A stretch of 64,000 bases of DNA from JADKCL01 sp046329055 (GTDB lineage Bacteria; Bacteroidota; Bacteroidia; J057; JADKCL01): the NCBI GenBank assembly GCA_046329055.1, contig JAXLVK010000009.1, positions 22,197-86,196 of the forward strand, read 5' to 3'. The position numbers and the translations under genes were made by a program. The notes under the pieces are model-generated. The model was not told the origin of the DNA, searched no databases, and saw only the letters and a program-made list of their open reading frames with translations. This document shows positions 10,554 through 19,814 of the stretch, in pieces. Position 1 is the first letter of the stretch; every line of letters begins with the position of its first letter.

Positions 10554-10793
10554 GGGAAAAATTGGAGGGTCGATACCCTGTGCAAACAGCGCTACTGGGA
10601 ATTGGGCCAACGCCCGTCTAGGAATTGAGACAGTGCGGCGGTTTCGGTGGGGTCAGGTTGGATTTCAATGCCCGATTTGACCAGGGGACATGGTGGAATT
10701 CGGTCATTCTGCCCTGAAATGAGAATGAAAATTCGATTTGAAGCCTGCATTTGCCCTCAGCCGTGTGGTAGAAGGCCTCGATTCGCCCCGCTG

Positions 10794-13700
10794 TCACTCC
10801 AAAATCTCAAACTTGCCCACAAATTGCTCCACACCCTCGGCCTCCACGCGGAAGAGGTAGGTGCCCGGAACGATGCGGTCTCCCCACAGGTCGATGAGGT
10901 TCCATTCTAGGCCGCCGTCGCCATCCGTTTCCTCCAAAGTGATGATCTTCCGACCGCTTGCAGTATAGACATGGACGGTCGCGGTCTGCGTCAGGTTCGC
11001 GAAGCGGATGCCATTGAATTGGTCGTGGGGGCGGTAGGGATTGGGATAGACGTAGGCTTGCGTGAGCTCGTCCTGGTGCGCGGAGAAGGTCGCGACATTG
11101 CCGGATTTCTCCATCATCAGGGCGCCGTCTTGGGCTGTGCCGCCATGAAGTGTGATGGAAACCGGGTAACCCAATGCCCCCAACGCGGCCTCGCTGAGGC
11201 TGACCAAGATCGACGTCTGCGTGGCGTCCGCGAATTGCACGTCGGTCACATATCCAGTGGGGGAGAGGGCGTAACGATTGATTTCCAGGACGTCAGCGTT
11301 CATGGGCAGGTTGAACCAGATACGCGCCTGATTCGCCTCCACCACCTCCCAACGGGTGAAGTGCGCCAGCCCGGAAGTGTCAGGTGTATAGGTGAACTGC
11401 GCGGAGCGGAAGGCCGGGTCTAGCGGAGCGCGGGCAGCATCCCAAAGCAGGGAATCCACCGTGAGGGTGTTCAACCCATTCACAAATGGCCGCTGAAAAC
11501 TGAGCAATACGCTGCTGTTCAGGTCACCAGAGGTATTGTAGGCAAGGCATGCGGTGCCGCTATTGAGGACGATGTATTGCCCCGAGGCCGGATCGCTCTG
11601 CATGGGAACCGAAAAATAAGCGACCGCCTGCTGCGGACCTTGCGCGACCACCGAATCCAGGCGACCGAGGGCATGCGGGCGCAGGGCAATGGCGTATGTG
11701 AATGGACTGTACACCGGATTGAGGCCAGTGTTTTTGCCTTCCAGCACATACAGGTAGGTCGTGTCCGGGTGCAAGCCGATGTTGTCCACGTAGGCGCTAG
11801 GGAACACAGGGACGCTGTCAATCAATGTGATGATGATGTTGCCCGCGCCAGTGATCGGTCCCCGCCAAATTCGGATCTCCATGGCGTTCGTGCCGTCCGA
11901 CCAGTCGAGGAAATTGGAATTGGGGCCGAGGACATGTCCATCGAGGCTGTTGGGAGGGAGGGTACCTGCGTAGGCAGCGTCCTTTTCCCAAAAGACGGCC
12001 TTGTCGCCCCGTCCGATCGCCACTTCATTGATGCCATTGCCATCAAAGTCCCCGATCAAGTGATGCGTCGCAATATCGCCGTAATGGAACCAGGACCATT
12101 TGAAGCTGCCTCCGACATGGTCCCAAATGTAGGTCCGTGGAAAGGTGGTGAACACAATCTCGTCCTCGGGGTCTGCGTCCACATTCCCAGCCGTCGCTGC
12201 ATTGAACTCCTCAGTGTCAACATCATAGAGCCAGTCCTGCCACAGCATTTGGTATTGATTGTCACCAACTGCCGTGTAGAGGCGCAGCCACCAATAGGTG
12301 GGCTCGTACTCGAAGTCCTCCTCGTTGCGATTCAGGGACGAATGCACCGCGACGAAGAAATCGTTGAGGGTGTCTCCATTAAAATTGCCGGAGAGGATGT
12401 AGGAGCCTGATTTTGTGAGGTCGGTGGTATCGAGGAATGTACGAATGTAGCCGCCGCTGCCATTGGACTCGTAAATCAACAAATCCCCATCAAAATCCCC
12501 GAAAATGACCTCGGTATGCCCATCTCGGTCCACGTCCTCGACCATTGCACGTGGCGCGACTGAGCCGAAATAGTCCGGGCTATCGTCAACGAGGGTATTG
12601 GTGACGTTGTAGCTGCTGCCGCTTCGTTCTAGGATCTTGTAATCCTTGAAATCCTTGGCAACCAGTTCCGTAGCGCCATCGTCATCCGTATCCACAAGCC
12701 GCGCGGCGTAGAGGCCATTCCCGAGGTTGGAGTAATGGATGGTGCCGGGATAGGAATTGGTTGTGGGCTGTTCCACGATGTAGAGCGAGTCGTTCACTGA
12801 GCAAAGCAGCTCCTGCAGGCCATCGCCATCGGTATCTGCGACATCCTTCGGAATCAGTACCGGCTTGAAATTCAGCGAGTCCACAGCCGTGAATTGGACG
12901 GCATTGTACTCGTAATACTTCATCTTGCCGAACCCAAGCTGCTCATCGTACTCACTCATTGCGACCTCCATCAGGCCATCCCCGTCATAGTCGAGCAAGG
13001 TGTCGAGGTAATAGCCCATCGGCAGGCTGTAAGTCAATGTATCCCAGCCAAATAATGGGATATGCTCCTCATAAACACTGCGTTGCATCGTGGCAGTCTG
13101 CGAAATGAGTCCGGCTTCATTCTTGGCCGTCAGGTAATATTCCACCGTCGAAAAGTTGATGGATTCGCTGCCGAGGAGGAAGCTGCCATGCCGGGTGATG
13201 CGGTCATTGACCTGTGCCCTGAAATCAGGCTCCCCGATATTGCGGTACCACAGCGTGACTTGCGACCGGTCACTCGCCCGATAGACGATGAACATCTTAC
13301 GCTGCTCATTGTCAATGGCGTCCGTGTCCAGTCTGATGTCAATCACTGGCGCGCTGCGGTCGATCACAAACCGTACCCTGTCCTCGGCGGTCGAGCCATT
13401 CGTCTTTTCCATCCGCAACCGCAGCGTATATTCCCCCTCATCCAACGCCGCGATGTTCCAAATGGTCAAAGTGTCGCGAAAGACCTGCGCGGTCTGATCC
13501 ATCAGAATCGGCAACCAATCGTCCTCGCCTTCTACGCCAGCTTGGTATTCCAAATGGAACTTGGTGCCTTGCGGGTCGAGGGCGGTCACCACGATCGGGA
13601 CGCTGTTGAGGGCGGAACCACCGTCATTTTGCGGAGAAAGGATCTGCACATTGCTCGCGCCAACGGTTTGGAGCGCCTTGCGAATATTGAGCCGGCCTGC

Positions 13701-15059
13701 GCCAGTGAAATGGTCCCATCCGGGGTTGCTCAGGTCGTCAGCCGAGGTCGTGAGGATGCCCCGTACTTCCTGCGGACTGCATGCCCCTCTTTGCGAAAAC
13801 AGCAATGCGACCGCCGCGCTCACCATCGGAGCCGAGGTACTCGTACCGCTGAATTCGTCGAAGTCCTCCTCATTGGTCGTATCCCGGATGATGGGACAAA
13901 GGATGCCGCTGCCTGGCGCACAGAGGCTTACCGCGTGACCATAGCTGCTCAGGGGCCACAGGAATTCCGTCCCGCTCGCCGACAATGCCGATGCACTCAC
14001 CGCGATCACCTCATCGAAATTGCTCGGATAATGCAGGTTGTCGCCTGTGCCATTGCCTGCGCTTGCGATGATCACCACGCCCTTGGAAGCCGCGTATTGA
14101 ATGGCTTCGTGCATCATTTGCGACGGATAAATGTCCCCAAAGCTGCAATTCAGAATCCGAATCCCATTGTCCGCTGCATACACGATGGCCCTTGCGATGT
14201 CGTCGTCCTCGCCACTGCCTGATGCGCTGAATGCCCTGAGAATCTTGAGCCTACAGCCTGGAGCGATGCCCGTCCCGCCATAGTTGTTGTCGGCCTTCGC
14301 CGCGACGATCCCCGAGACGAGGGTACCGTGATTGTTGTCATCCATGGGATCGGCGTCCTCGAAGAGGTAGTCGCCGCCGAAGGGGCTGCGCGGCTGATCG
14401 GTAAAGTCCCAGCCGATCACGTCGTCCGTGTAGCCATTGCCGTCCTGATCGATGCCGTCGAAGTCGCCCGTGACCCCGCTGACGGTCGTGGTATCCGGCC
14501 AAGGGTCGAATCGGCCATTTCCATTGATGTCCTCAGCGGCTTTGACCGCAATCTGCCCGTCAAATTCCGGGTGTCCGTAATCGATGCCCGTGTCGAGGAT
14601 GCCTACCACCACGGATGCATCGCCCCGGGTGGAGTCCCAGGCGGCAAAGGTCTCGATGCGCTCGTGGTACCATTGGTCGGCGACTTTGGGGTCGTTGGGG
14701 GCGGCGGTGTGGACGGCGGCGGTTCGATTTTCCTCGACCCATTCGAAGTCATTGGAGGCTTGCAGGGCGGCGATCTTGTCGGTCAGGCGCGAGCCAGGCG
14801 CGTACCGGAGGGTGTAGATTTGCGCGACTTCTGTGTTTTTCCTGCTGGACAAAGCGCGGGCATTTTCGCAGGAGAGGAAATGCTCCATGCCTGGGGCGCG
14901 CATGCGCAGCATGCCGTCAGGGGTTTTCGCGCCCAATTCGAGGAATGCTGCCGAGGGCGTGCGAGGCTTCGCCTTGACGTTGATTTCGATTTGGGAGAAT
15001 GCGAAAAAGGGAAGGAAGAGGTAAAATAGGGTGATCAGCAGTCCTGTTTTCGCCCGCAA
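10794..15059 (-). CDS. Secreted subtilisin-like (S8) protease with FG-GAP repeats, T9SS cargo
   Basis: About 1421 residues. The catalytic triad is clear: Asp in ILDTGIDYGHPEF, His in NNHGTLVSG, Ser in SGTSTSAPM. After the protease come beta domains and a run of FG-GAP/VCBS-type calcium-binding motifs (DTDGDG, DTDDDG, DVDRDG, DFDGNG), then FN3-like domains and a type A sorting tail beginning near VYPNPYRP. It should act outside the cell or on its surface. The start is uncertain: a TTG at 15059 gives a textbook signal peptide (MRAKTGLLITLFYLFLPFFA), while the nearest in-frame ATG at 15170 adds 37 residues encoded by repeat-like DNA. I prefer the TTG. It lies downstream of mtaB on the same strand. 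Confidence 0.88.
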   Translation of the reverse strand: MRAKTGLLITLFYLFLPFFAFSQIEINVKAKPRTPSAAFLELGAKTPDGMLRMRAPGMEHFLSCENARALSSRKNTEVAQIYTLRYAPGSRLTDKIAALQASNDFEWVEENRTAAVHTAAPNDPKVADQWYHERIETFAAWDSTRGDASVVVGILDTGIDYGHPEFDGQIAVKAAEDINGNGRFDPWPDTTTVSGVTGDFDGIDQDGNGYTDDVIGWDFTDQPRSPFGGDYLFEDADPMDDNNHGTLVSGIVAAKADNNYGGTGIAPGCRLKILRAFSASGSGEDDDIARAIVYAADNGIRILNCSFGDIYPSQMMHEAIQYAASKGVVIIASAGNGTGDNLHYPSNFDEVIAVSASALSASGTEFLWPLSSYGHAVSLCAPGSGILCPIIRDTTNEEDFDEFSGTSTSAPMVSAAVALLFSQRGACSPQEVRGILTTSADDLSNPGWDHFTGAGRLNIRKALQTVGASNVQILSPQNDGGSALNSVPIVVTALDPQGTKFHLEYQAGVEGEDDWLPILMDQTAQVFRDTLTIWNIAALDEGEYTLRLRMEKTNGSTAEDRVRFVIDRSAPVIDIRLDTDAIDNEQRKMFIVYRASDRSQVTLWYRNIGEPDFRAQVNDRITRHGSFLLGSESINFSTVEYYLTAKNEAGLISQTATMQRSVYEEHIPLFGWDTLTYSLPMGYYLDTLLDYDGDGLMEVAMSEYDEQLGFGKMKYYEYNAVQFTAVDSLNFKPVLIPKDVADTDGDGLQELLCSVNDSLYIVEQPTTNSYPGTIHYSNLGNGLYAARLVDTDDDGATELVAKDFKDYKILERSGSSYNVTNTLVDDSPDYFGSVAPRAMVEDVDRDGHTEVIFGDFDGDLLIYESNGSGGYIRTFLDTTDLTKSGSYILSGNFNGDTLNDFFVAVHSSLNRNEEDFEYEPTYWWLRLYTAVGDNQYQMLWQDWLYDVDTEEFNAATAGNVDADPEDEIVFTTFPRTYIWDHVGGSFKWSWFHYGDIATHHLIGDFDGNGINEVAIGRGDKAVFWEKDAAYAGTLPPNSLDGHVLGPNSNFLDWSDGTNAMEIRIWRGPITGAGNIIITLIDSVPVFPSAYVDNIGLHPDTTYLYVLEGKNTGLNPVYSPFTYAIALRPHALGRLDSVVAQGPQQAVAYFSVPMQSDPASGQYIVLNSGTACLAYNTSGDLNSSVLLSFQRPFVNGLNTLTVDSLLWDAARAPLDPAFRSAQFTYTPDTSGLAHFTRWEVVEANQARIWFNLPMNADVLEINRYALSPTGYVTDVQFADATQTSILVSLSEAALGALGYPVSITLHGGTAQDGALMMEKSGNVATFSAHQDELTQAYVYPNPYRPHDQFNGIRFANLTQTATVHVYTASGRKIITLEETDGDGGLEWNLIDLWGDRIVPGTYLFRVEAEGVEQFVGKFEILE

Positions 15060-15061
15060 GA

Positions 15062-15150
15062 GGCGGGCGGTCGGGTCCCCGACAAGCCGGGGCGCGGCGG
15101 CATCGGGCCAGAGGTGATACACTGAGCCTGTCGAAGTGCCTCTCGCCTCT
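15062..15150. repeat. Dispersed intergenic element with CTTCGACAGGCTCAGTG core
   Basis: Between mtaB and the subtilase lies GC-rich DNA with GGGTCCCCGACAAGCC and, on the minus strand, CTTCGACAGGCTCAGTG. Related words recur at 52760-52880 (CACTTCGACAGGCT, GGGACAAGCCG) and, more weakly, inside 19727-19775. Such cores are familiar as dispersed, non-coding palindromic elements in many bacterial genomes; that assignment is from memory, not from a search. Confidence 0.45.
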
Positions 15151-15159
15151 TGATTTCCA

Positions 15160-16467
15160 TCAATGCGCATGGACCACCTCCTCGATTTCCACTTGCATTT
15201 CCCCGTTGGGGTCGATTCCAGCAAGGTGGCAGGTGCGGATTTCGTTGACGAGCAGGGGATCGTAGGGGGTGATGACCTTGATGTAGTTGTCGGTGAAGCC
15301 GTGGAGGTGGCCTTCGCTGACTTCTTCTTCGAACAGGATGGGGCGATTTTGACCGACAAACTGCTCGTAGAAATGCCGGCGCTTTTTCTCGCTCAGGCTT
15401 CTCAGCTGCGTGGTGCGGTCGTTGCGGATGTGCTGCGGCACGGGGTCGGGCAGCGTGATCGCATGGGTATTGGGGCGCTCGCTGTACGTGAAGACGTGCA
15501 GATAGCTCACATCCAGGTCGTTCAGGAAATGGAATCCGTCCAGGAACAATTCTTCGGTCTCGCCGGGATGGCCTGTGATCACGTCCACGCCGATGCAGGC
15601 ATGGGGCATGAGGCGCTTGATGATCTCGACGCGGCTGGCATAGACCTCCCGCTTGTACCGACGGCGCATGGCCTTGAGCATCACATCGTTTCCGCTCTGC
15701 AAGGGGATGTGGAAATGCGGCATGATGCGTTTGCTCTCCGCCACAAATCCAATGATCTCATCGGTGAGCAGGTTGGGCTCGATGCTGCTGATGCGGATAC
15801 GGTCAATGCCCTCGATCTTGTCCAATGCCCTCAAGACATCGATGAATTTGTCGGGCTGGTCCGTGCCGTAGTCGCCGAGGTTCACGCCGGTGAGGACGAT
15901 CTCGCGGACGCCTTCATTGACAAGGGCTTGCGCGTTGAGGAGGATGCGCTCCATGCTGTCGCTGCGAGACTTGCCGCGGGCGAGGGGGATGGTGCAGAAG
16001 CTGCATTTGTAGTCGCAACCGTCCTGGATTTTCAGGAAGCTGCGGGTACGTTCCCCTTGCGAGTAGGCTGAAACGAAGGTGTCTGCTGCACCGATGGGGC
16101 TTGCGATGGCCTTGCCGCAGTCCGATTTGACGAAATCGTCCACTACCTCGAAGAGGCGAAATTTCTCAGCCGCACCCAAGACGAGGTCCACGCCGGGGAT
16201 GCCAGCGATTTCCTGTGGCTTGAGCTGAGCGTAGCAGCCGACGACCACGATATAGGCCTCGGGATTTTGCTTGAGGGCCTGCCGGACGACCTTGCGGCAT
16301 TTCTTGTCGGCATTGTCGGTGACGGAGCAGGTGTTGATCACATACACGTCCGCAGCGTCATGGAAGGGCACGCGCGCGTAACCCTGCTCATCGAACTGCC
16401 GCCCAATCGCCGAGGTCTCGGAGAAGTTGAGCTTGCAACCCAAGGTGTAAAGGCCGACCTTTTTCAT
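15160..16467 (-). CDS. mtaB: tRNA N6-threonylcarbamoyladenosine(37)-C2 methylthiotransferase MtaB
   Basis: 435 residues. It has the layout of methylthiotransferases: an N-terminal UPF0004 domain with cysteines at 11, 47 and 78 for an auxiliary Fe-S cluster; a radical SAM domain with CxxxCxxC at 151, 155 and 158 (CDYKCSFC); and a short TRAM-like C-terminus. The MtaB subgroup (TLGCKLN start) converts t6A37 to ms2t6A in tRNAs reading ANN codons, using SAM. The ATG at 16467 begins directly at the conserved MKKVGLYTLGCK; the longer frame upstream is encoded by intergenic heptad repeats and is not real. A promoter-like box lies just upstream. Confidence 0.92.
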   Translation of the reverse strand: MKKVGLYTLGCKLNFSETSAIGRQFDEQGYARVPFHDAADVYVINTCSVTDNADKKCRKVVRQALKQNPEAYIVVVGCYAQLKPQEIAGIPGVDLVLGAAEKFRLFEVVDDFVKSDCGKAIASPIGAADTFVSAYSQGERTRSFLKIQDGCDYKCSFCTIPLARGKSRSDSMERILLNAQALVNEGVREIVLTGVNLGDYGTDQPDKFIDVLRALDKIEGIDRIRISSIEPNLLTDEIIGFVAESKRIMPHFHIPLQSGNDVMLKAMRRRYKREVYASRVEIIKRLMPHACIGVDVITGHPGETEELFLDGFHFLNDLDVSYLHVFTYSERPNTHAITLPDPVPQHIRNDRTTQLRSLSEKKRRHFYEQFVGQNRPILFEEEVSEGHLHGFTDNYIKVITPYDPLLVNEIRTCHLAGIDPNGEMQVEIEEVVHAH

Positions 16468-16474
16468 TGTGGGG

Positions 16475-16482
16475 CAAATATA
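16475..16482 (-). promoter_or_regulatory. Bacteroidota-type -7 box, TATATTTG, for mtaB
   Basis: TATATTTG on the minus strand is an exact match to TAnnTTTG and ends seven bases before the mtaB ATG, which implies a very short or absent leader. Confidence 0.42.
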
Positions 16483-16494
16483 CGGCCCCTTTTT

Positions 16495-16578
16495 CAGATA
16501 GCAGTGAGCAGATAGCAGGTAGCAGTGCTGCATGGTCATTGCCACCTGCTAAATGCTACATGCTATCTGCTATCTGAG
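16495..16578. repeat. Paired heptad repeats (CAGATAG family), inverted arrangement
   Basis: Five direct 7-base units of the CAGATAG type fill 16495-16529 (CAGATAG, CAGTGAG, CAGATAG, CAGGTAG, CAGTGCT). Five units in the opposite sense fill 16544-16578 (ACCTGCT, AAATGCT, ACATGCT, ATCTGCT, ATCTGAG). The halves can pair into an imperfect hairpin. The right array ends one base before the stop codon of the gene at 16580. Confidence 0.75.
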
Positions 16579-16579
16579 A

Positions 16580-17134
16580 TCATCGCCGGGTGAGTTGCGT
16601 GAGCAGGCTGTCGCTGATCTCGATCCTCGCGATCAGTTGGTCGTGCAATTGGATCTCGAACCATACTCCGGCGGGGCTGCCATTGTAGGCGAGGGCAGAG
16701 TGGATGCGGAGCTCGTCCCGATCGAGTTTGGGGTCGAGTTGGCTGCTGGTTGTCTTGAGGAAGAGCTTGCGAATGACCTCAGCCCGTGCAAGCCGGAGAT
16801 CGACACCCTCGGGAGCAACTTCATTGCGGTCGGTGCGGATTTTCACGAAGACCACATAATTGTCTGCTTCGCGCAGGGAGTCCTCCACGATCGGCTCGAC
16901 GACATGGAACTGTCGCAGGATCTCGGTGACCTTGGTGGAGATTTGCGCGGCATCGGTGAGTTCGGCGGTTCCGGCTTTGAATTGCATGGTCGGAAGTGAC
17001 GCATTCACAGTGGATTGGGCGGAGGCATGATGGGCAAAGGCGAAAAGGAATCCCATCAGGAACAAGCTTCGGAGCTGGGCAAATGGCGGCACAAAGCCCC
17101 CCGCCCAACGGTTGCGGTTGGTGTACGTTTTCAT
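16580..17134 (-). CDS. Secreted protein of unknown function
   Basis: 184 residues with a late signal peptide (FLMGFLFAFAHHASAQ, to about residue 40). The mature part has a pattern a little like an OmpA-type alpha/beta fold (FKAGTAELTDAAQISTKV, then LRLARAEVIRKLFL), but the conserved peptidoglycan-binding residues are not evident, so I give no function. It probably sits in the periplasm. The AT-rich DNA 5' of the start contains TTATATTT. It is divergent from the toxin-antitoxin pair at 17225. Confidence 0.65.
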   Translation of the reverse strand: MKTYTNRNRWAGGFVPPFAQLRSLFLMGFLFAFAHHASAQSTVNASLPTMQFKAGTAELTDAAQISTKVTEILRQFHVVEPIVEDSLREADNYVVFVKIRTDRNEVAPEGVDLRLARAEVIRKLFLKTTSSQLDPKLDRDELRIHSALAYNGSPAGVWFEIQLHDQLIARIEISDSLLTQLTRR

Positions 17135-17224
17135 AATTCTACCTTATATTTATCGTTCTTGACCCAAGGACAGGGCGGATTTCGGAGGGTTGCGCGATCG
17201 TCTGGAAATCCTTAGTTTTATTTT

Positions 17225-17464
17225 ATGAACACGAATTCTGAGTTGGAGGCACTTCGCCAAGAGTTGATCGAGCAGTTGCAGCGAACCGATGCCCCTGATG
17301 TCTTGGAGGAGGTTCGAAGGATTCTGGCTGCGAGCGCGCCCCAACAGGATTGGTGGGATTCTCTAACTGAGGCGCAGCAGTCTATCGTCGATCAGGGGCT
17401 GTCGGAGTTGGATGCAGGACAAGGGATCCCGGCAGAAGAGGTTCTGAAGTCGATCAGGAAATGA
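17225..17464 (+). CDS. Probable antitoxin of a RelE/ParE-type pair
   Basis: 79 residues, acidic and mostly helical, without a recognisable DNA-binding motif. It overlaps the following RelE/ParE-like gene by ATGA, the usual antitoxin-first arrangement. The end of the protein (IPAEEVLKSIRK) resembles small antitoxins whose C-terminus wraps around a RelE/ParE toxin. Function is inferred from position, size and pairing. An imperfect promoter, TTG-N19-TTAGTTTT, can be drawn upstream. Confidence 0.7.
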   Translation: MNTNSELEALRQELIEQLQRTDAPDVLEEVRRILAASAPQQDWWDSLTEAQQSIVDQGLSELDAGQGIPAEEVLKSIRK

Positions 17465-17757
17465 GTTTACCTGTCGAATTCTCCCCAACAGCAGCAAGGG
17501 AAGTGCGGGGATTGGCGGATTACTTGGAGGAAGAATTTGGCATTGGCTCCCGTCGGAAATTCGAAATAGCATTGACGAAAGCGATTCGCCACGTGGGTGA
17601 ATTCCCATTCGCTTGCCCCATTTCCGACAACCGGGCTGACCTGCGGAAATGCGTGGTCACTGCCTATACCATCATGGTTTACCGGGTGAAGGCGGAAAAG
17701 GTGGAGATCGCCCCGGTGTTTGATGGGCGGAGGGACTACCCTTATTCGAAACTGTGA
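17461..17757 (+). CDS. RelE/ParE family toxin
   Basis: 98 residues with the RelE/ParE superfamily pattern: the N-terminal strand VEFSPTAAREVRGLADYLEE, central basic helices, and the C-terminal strands TIMVYRVKAEKVEIAPVFDGRRD. Members either cleave mRNA on the ribosome (RelE) or poison gyrase (ParE); the sequence alone does not decide which. It is translationally coupled to the small acidic gene before it. The 98-residue length is normal for the family. Confidence 0.83.
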   Translation: MSLPVEFSPTAAREVRGLADYLEEEFGIGSRRKFEIALTKAIRHVGEFPFACPISDNRADLRKCVVTAYTIMVYRVKAEKVEIAPVFDGRRDYPYSKL

Positions 17758-17823
17758 GACAGTTCAAACGATGCCGAGCATTGCTGTGGAGCAGTTCCCT
17801 GCATCCCGGTTCCCACAAATCTC

Positions 17824-17831
17824 TATATTCG
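17824..17831 (+). promoter_or_regulatory. -7 box TATATTCG for the DUF2723 gene
   Basis: TATATTCG ends four bases before the ATG at 17836, implying a leaderless transcript if that start is used. A second in-frame ATG at 17866 would leave a leader of about 30 bases. Confidence 0.4.
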
Positions 17832-17835
17832 CCGC

Positions 17836-19698
17836 ATGACAGGATCTGAAAAATGGGCGCGCCCCATGGCTGTGATCGAGCGGTGGGAACGGCACGTGCC
17901 TTGGATGCTGGCTGTGCTCTGCGGCTTGTGCTACTCGCTGACGATGTCGCCCACGATCGGGCATACGGACGGGGGGGAACTCACCGCCGTCGCCTATACC
18001 TTCGGCGTGGCGCATCCTACGGGCTATCCACTGTTTACATTGCTGGGATGGATCGCGACGCATGTCCCGGTCGGATCCGTGGCATTGCGCCTGAATGTCC
18101 TCTGCCTCCTCTTCGTGACGGCCGGCGTCTGGGCCTGGGCGGGATTCCTACGGGAATTTTTCATCCAAATGCGCACCACGGTCAAGAAAGGTGACAGCAG
18201 CTATGCCCTCCGCATCAAGGTCGCGAATCTGAGCGGAACGATCGCGGGCACATTGATGCTCTGCTTCGGCCGGACTTGGTGGATGCAGAGCACGAGCGCG
18301 GAGGTGTATTCCTTGCAATGCCTGCTCCTGGGATTGACCTTCTGGGCATTGCTCAGGGCTTGGTGGGAGAAGGAGAAGGTCTTCCGTGCCTGGGCCATCT
18401 TCGTGGTCATGCTGGCACTCTGCTTCACAAACCACTTGACAGCCATTGCGTTGCTCCCCGCGGTGCTGTACATGTACTTCGCCAAGTTCAAGTTTTCAGG
18501 GCAGAGCATCGTCCAAGGCTTGAAGTTGGCTGGGGTCGGATTCGGGATGCTAATCGCCTTCTATGGGATGCTCTTCGTGGTGGCTCAAAGCAGCCCTGCC
18601 TACAACTGGGGCAATCCCGAGGATTGGTCGCGGCTCTGGCACCACATGTCCGGCAAGCAGTTCAGCGTCTGGATGTTCAATGGCCCTAAGGCATTTGGTG
18701 TGAACCTCTTGGCCTACCTGAACCGCCTGCCAAATGAATTCGGATGGGACTTGATCTGGCCCAAGATTCCGATTTGGATCGGTCTGGGCGGACTCGTCTT
18801 TCAAGGCATGACCTACGCCCTACAACGCCGCCGCGAATGGGCGATCTTCTTTGGGATTGCCTTCCTGGCGAATGTCTTTTGGGCAGCGAACTATTCCATC
18901 AAGGACCCGGAGCCGTATTTCATCCTGAGTTTCATGGTGATTGCATTCTTGGGAGCGATGGTGCTGCGCTGGGCGTGGATCGGCATGAAGAAGGTCGCGC
19001 CCTACCTGAGTGTGGCCTACGTGATCGTGGTCGGCTTCCAAGTCTTCTGGAATTTCGGAGTCACCAATCAGAAAGGTGTTTGGCAGTACGAGGACTATGC
19101 GAGGAATGCACTTACCGAAATGAAGCCCAATGCCATCGTGATCAGCAAGTTCTGGGATGGATTCGTGGCACCTGCCTACTACTTGCAGGCTTGTGAGGAC
19201 TTCCGCAGAGACGTGACCGTGGTGGATTACTCCTTGTTGCATGACCGGCATTGGTACCCTGCTCAGTTGAGGGCGCAGGCACCGGAAGTCGCAGATTTGC
19301 TAGGTCCAGCGCTGGACGAATGGGAAGAAGCTGTCTATGACTTTGACATCAACGGGAAAGTCAATCCCATGGTGCTCTCGCCTCGGTTCGATGCGGTTTA
19401 CAATGGCATCCTCGCCCTGAACGGTACGCGGCCCATTTACGTCACGCAGGACATGTTCGATGCGATTAGCAGGGGAGAGGTCGGGCAACCGAAAAACTTA
19501 GTTCCCGTGCCTATGGGCTATACGATCCGGCTTCTGCCTCCGCTACTCGCGCTGCAGTACGTGCCATTGCCGCCACAGGGTGAACCCATACGGTTCGGCG
19601 GCAACCCCAATGAGGAGGAGACTTTGAAACTGCAGGAACTCATTGCCGAAACCAAGGCGCTGCGCAAGCAATACGAATCTGCGAATGCCCCTAAGTGA
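17836..19698 (+). CDS. DUF2723 polytopic membrane protein, GT-C glycosyltransferase-like
   Basis: 620 residues with about ten membrane segments and a soluble C-terminal part of roughly 200 residues. The first loop carries the family signature IGHTDGGELTAVAY followed by GVAHPTGYPLFTLLG. DUF2723 proteins belong with GT-C type protein O-mannosyltransferase-like enzymes, with acidic residues in the first periplasmic loop expected to be catalytic. In Bacteroidota they are suspected of transferring sugars from a lipid carrier to exported proteins or lipids; that role is inferred. MAVIERW at 17866 is an alternative start. The stop is followed directly by heptad repeats. Confidence 0.85.
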   Translation: MTGSEKWARPMAVIERWERHVPWMLAVLCGLCYSLTMSPTIGHTDGGELTAVAYTFGVAHPTGYPLFTLLGWIATHVPVGSVALRLNVLCLLFVTAGVWAWAGFLREFFIQMRTTVKKGDSSYALRIKVANLSGTIAGTLMLCFGRTWWMQSTSAEVYSLQCLLLGLTFWALLRAWWEKEKVFRAWAIFVVMLALCFTNHLTAIALLPAVLYMYFAKFKFSGQSIVQGLKLAGVGFGMLIAFYGMLFVVAQSSPAYNWGNPEDWSRLWHHMSGKQFSVWMFNGPKAFGVNLLAYLNRLPNEFGWDLIWPKIPIWIGLGGLVFQGMTYALQRRREWAIFFGIAFLANVFWAANYSIKDPEPYFILSFMVIAFLGAMVLRWAWIGMKKVAPYLSVAYVIVVGFQVFWNFGVTNQKGVWQYEDYARNALTEMKPNAIVISKFWDGFVAPAYYLQACEDFRRDVTVVDYSLLHDRHWYPAQLRAQAPEVADLLGPALDEWEEAVYDFDINGKVNPMVLSPRFDAVYNGILALNGTRPIYVTQDMFDAISRGEVGQPKNLVPVPMGYTIRLLPPLLALQYVPLPPQGEPIRFGGNPNEEETLKLQELIAETKALRKQYESANAPK

Positions 19699-19810
19699 GT
19701 TGATAGGTGACAGTTGATAGTTGACCGATCCCTTCGAGAACACTTCGATGAACTCAGCGTAGTCCCTCAGGGAACGGTCAACTGTCAACTATCCATTGTC
19801 AACTATCAAC
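19699..19810. repeat. Paired heptad repeats (GTTGATA family) around a dispersed element, between convergent genes
   Basis: Four 7-base units start at the base after the stop codon (19699-19726: GTTGATA, GGTGACA, GTTGATA, GTTGACC). Five complementary units fill 19776-19810 (GGTCAAC, TGTCAAC, TATCCAT, TGTCAAC, TATCAAC). Between them is a segment with CACTTCGATGAACTCAGCG, related to the dispersed element at 15062. The arms can form a long imperfect stem and may act as a two-way terminator. Confidence 0.75.
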
Positions 19811-19814
19811 TGCA

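Noticed and set aside
15062..15359. N-terminal extension of the subtilase up to 15359
   Set aside because: It would overlap the end of mtaB and read through a dispersed repeat; the signal peptide starts much later.
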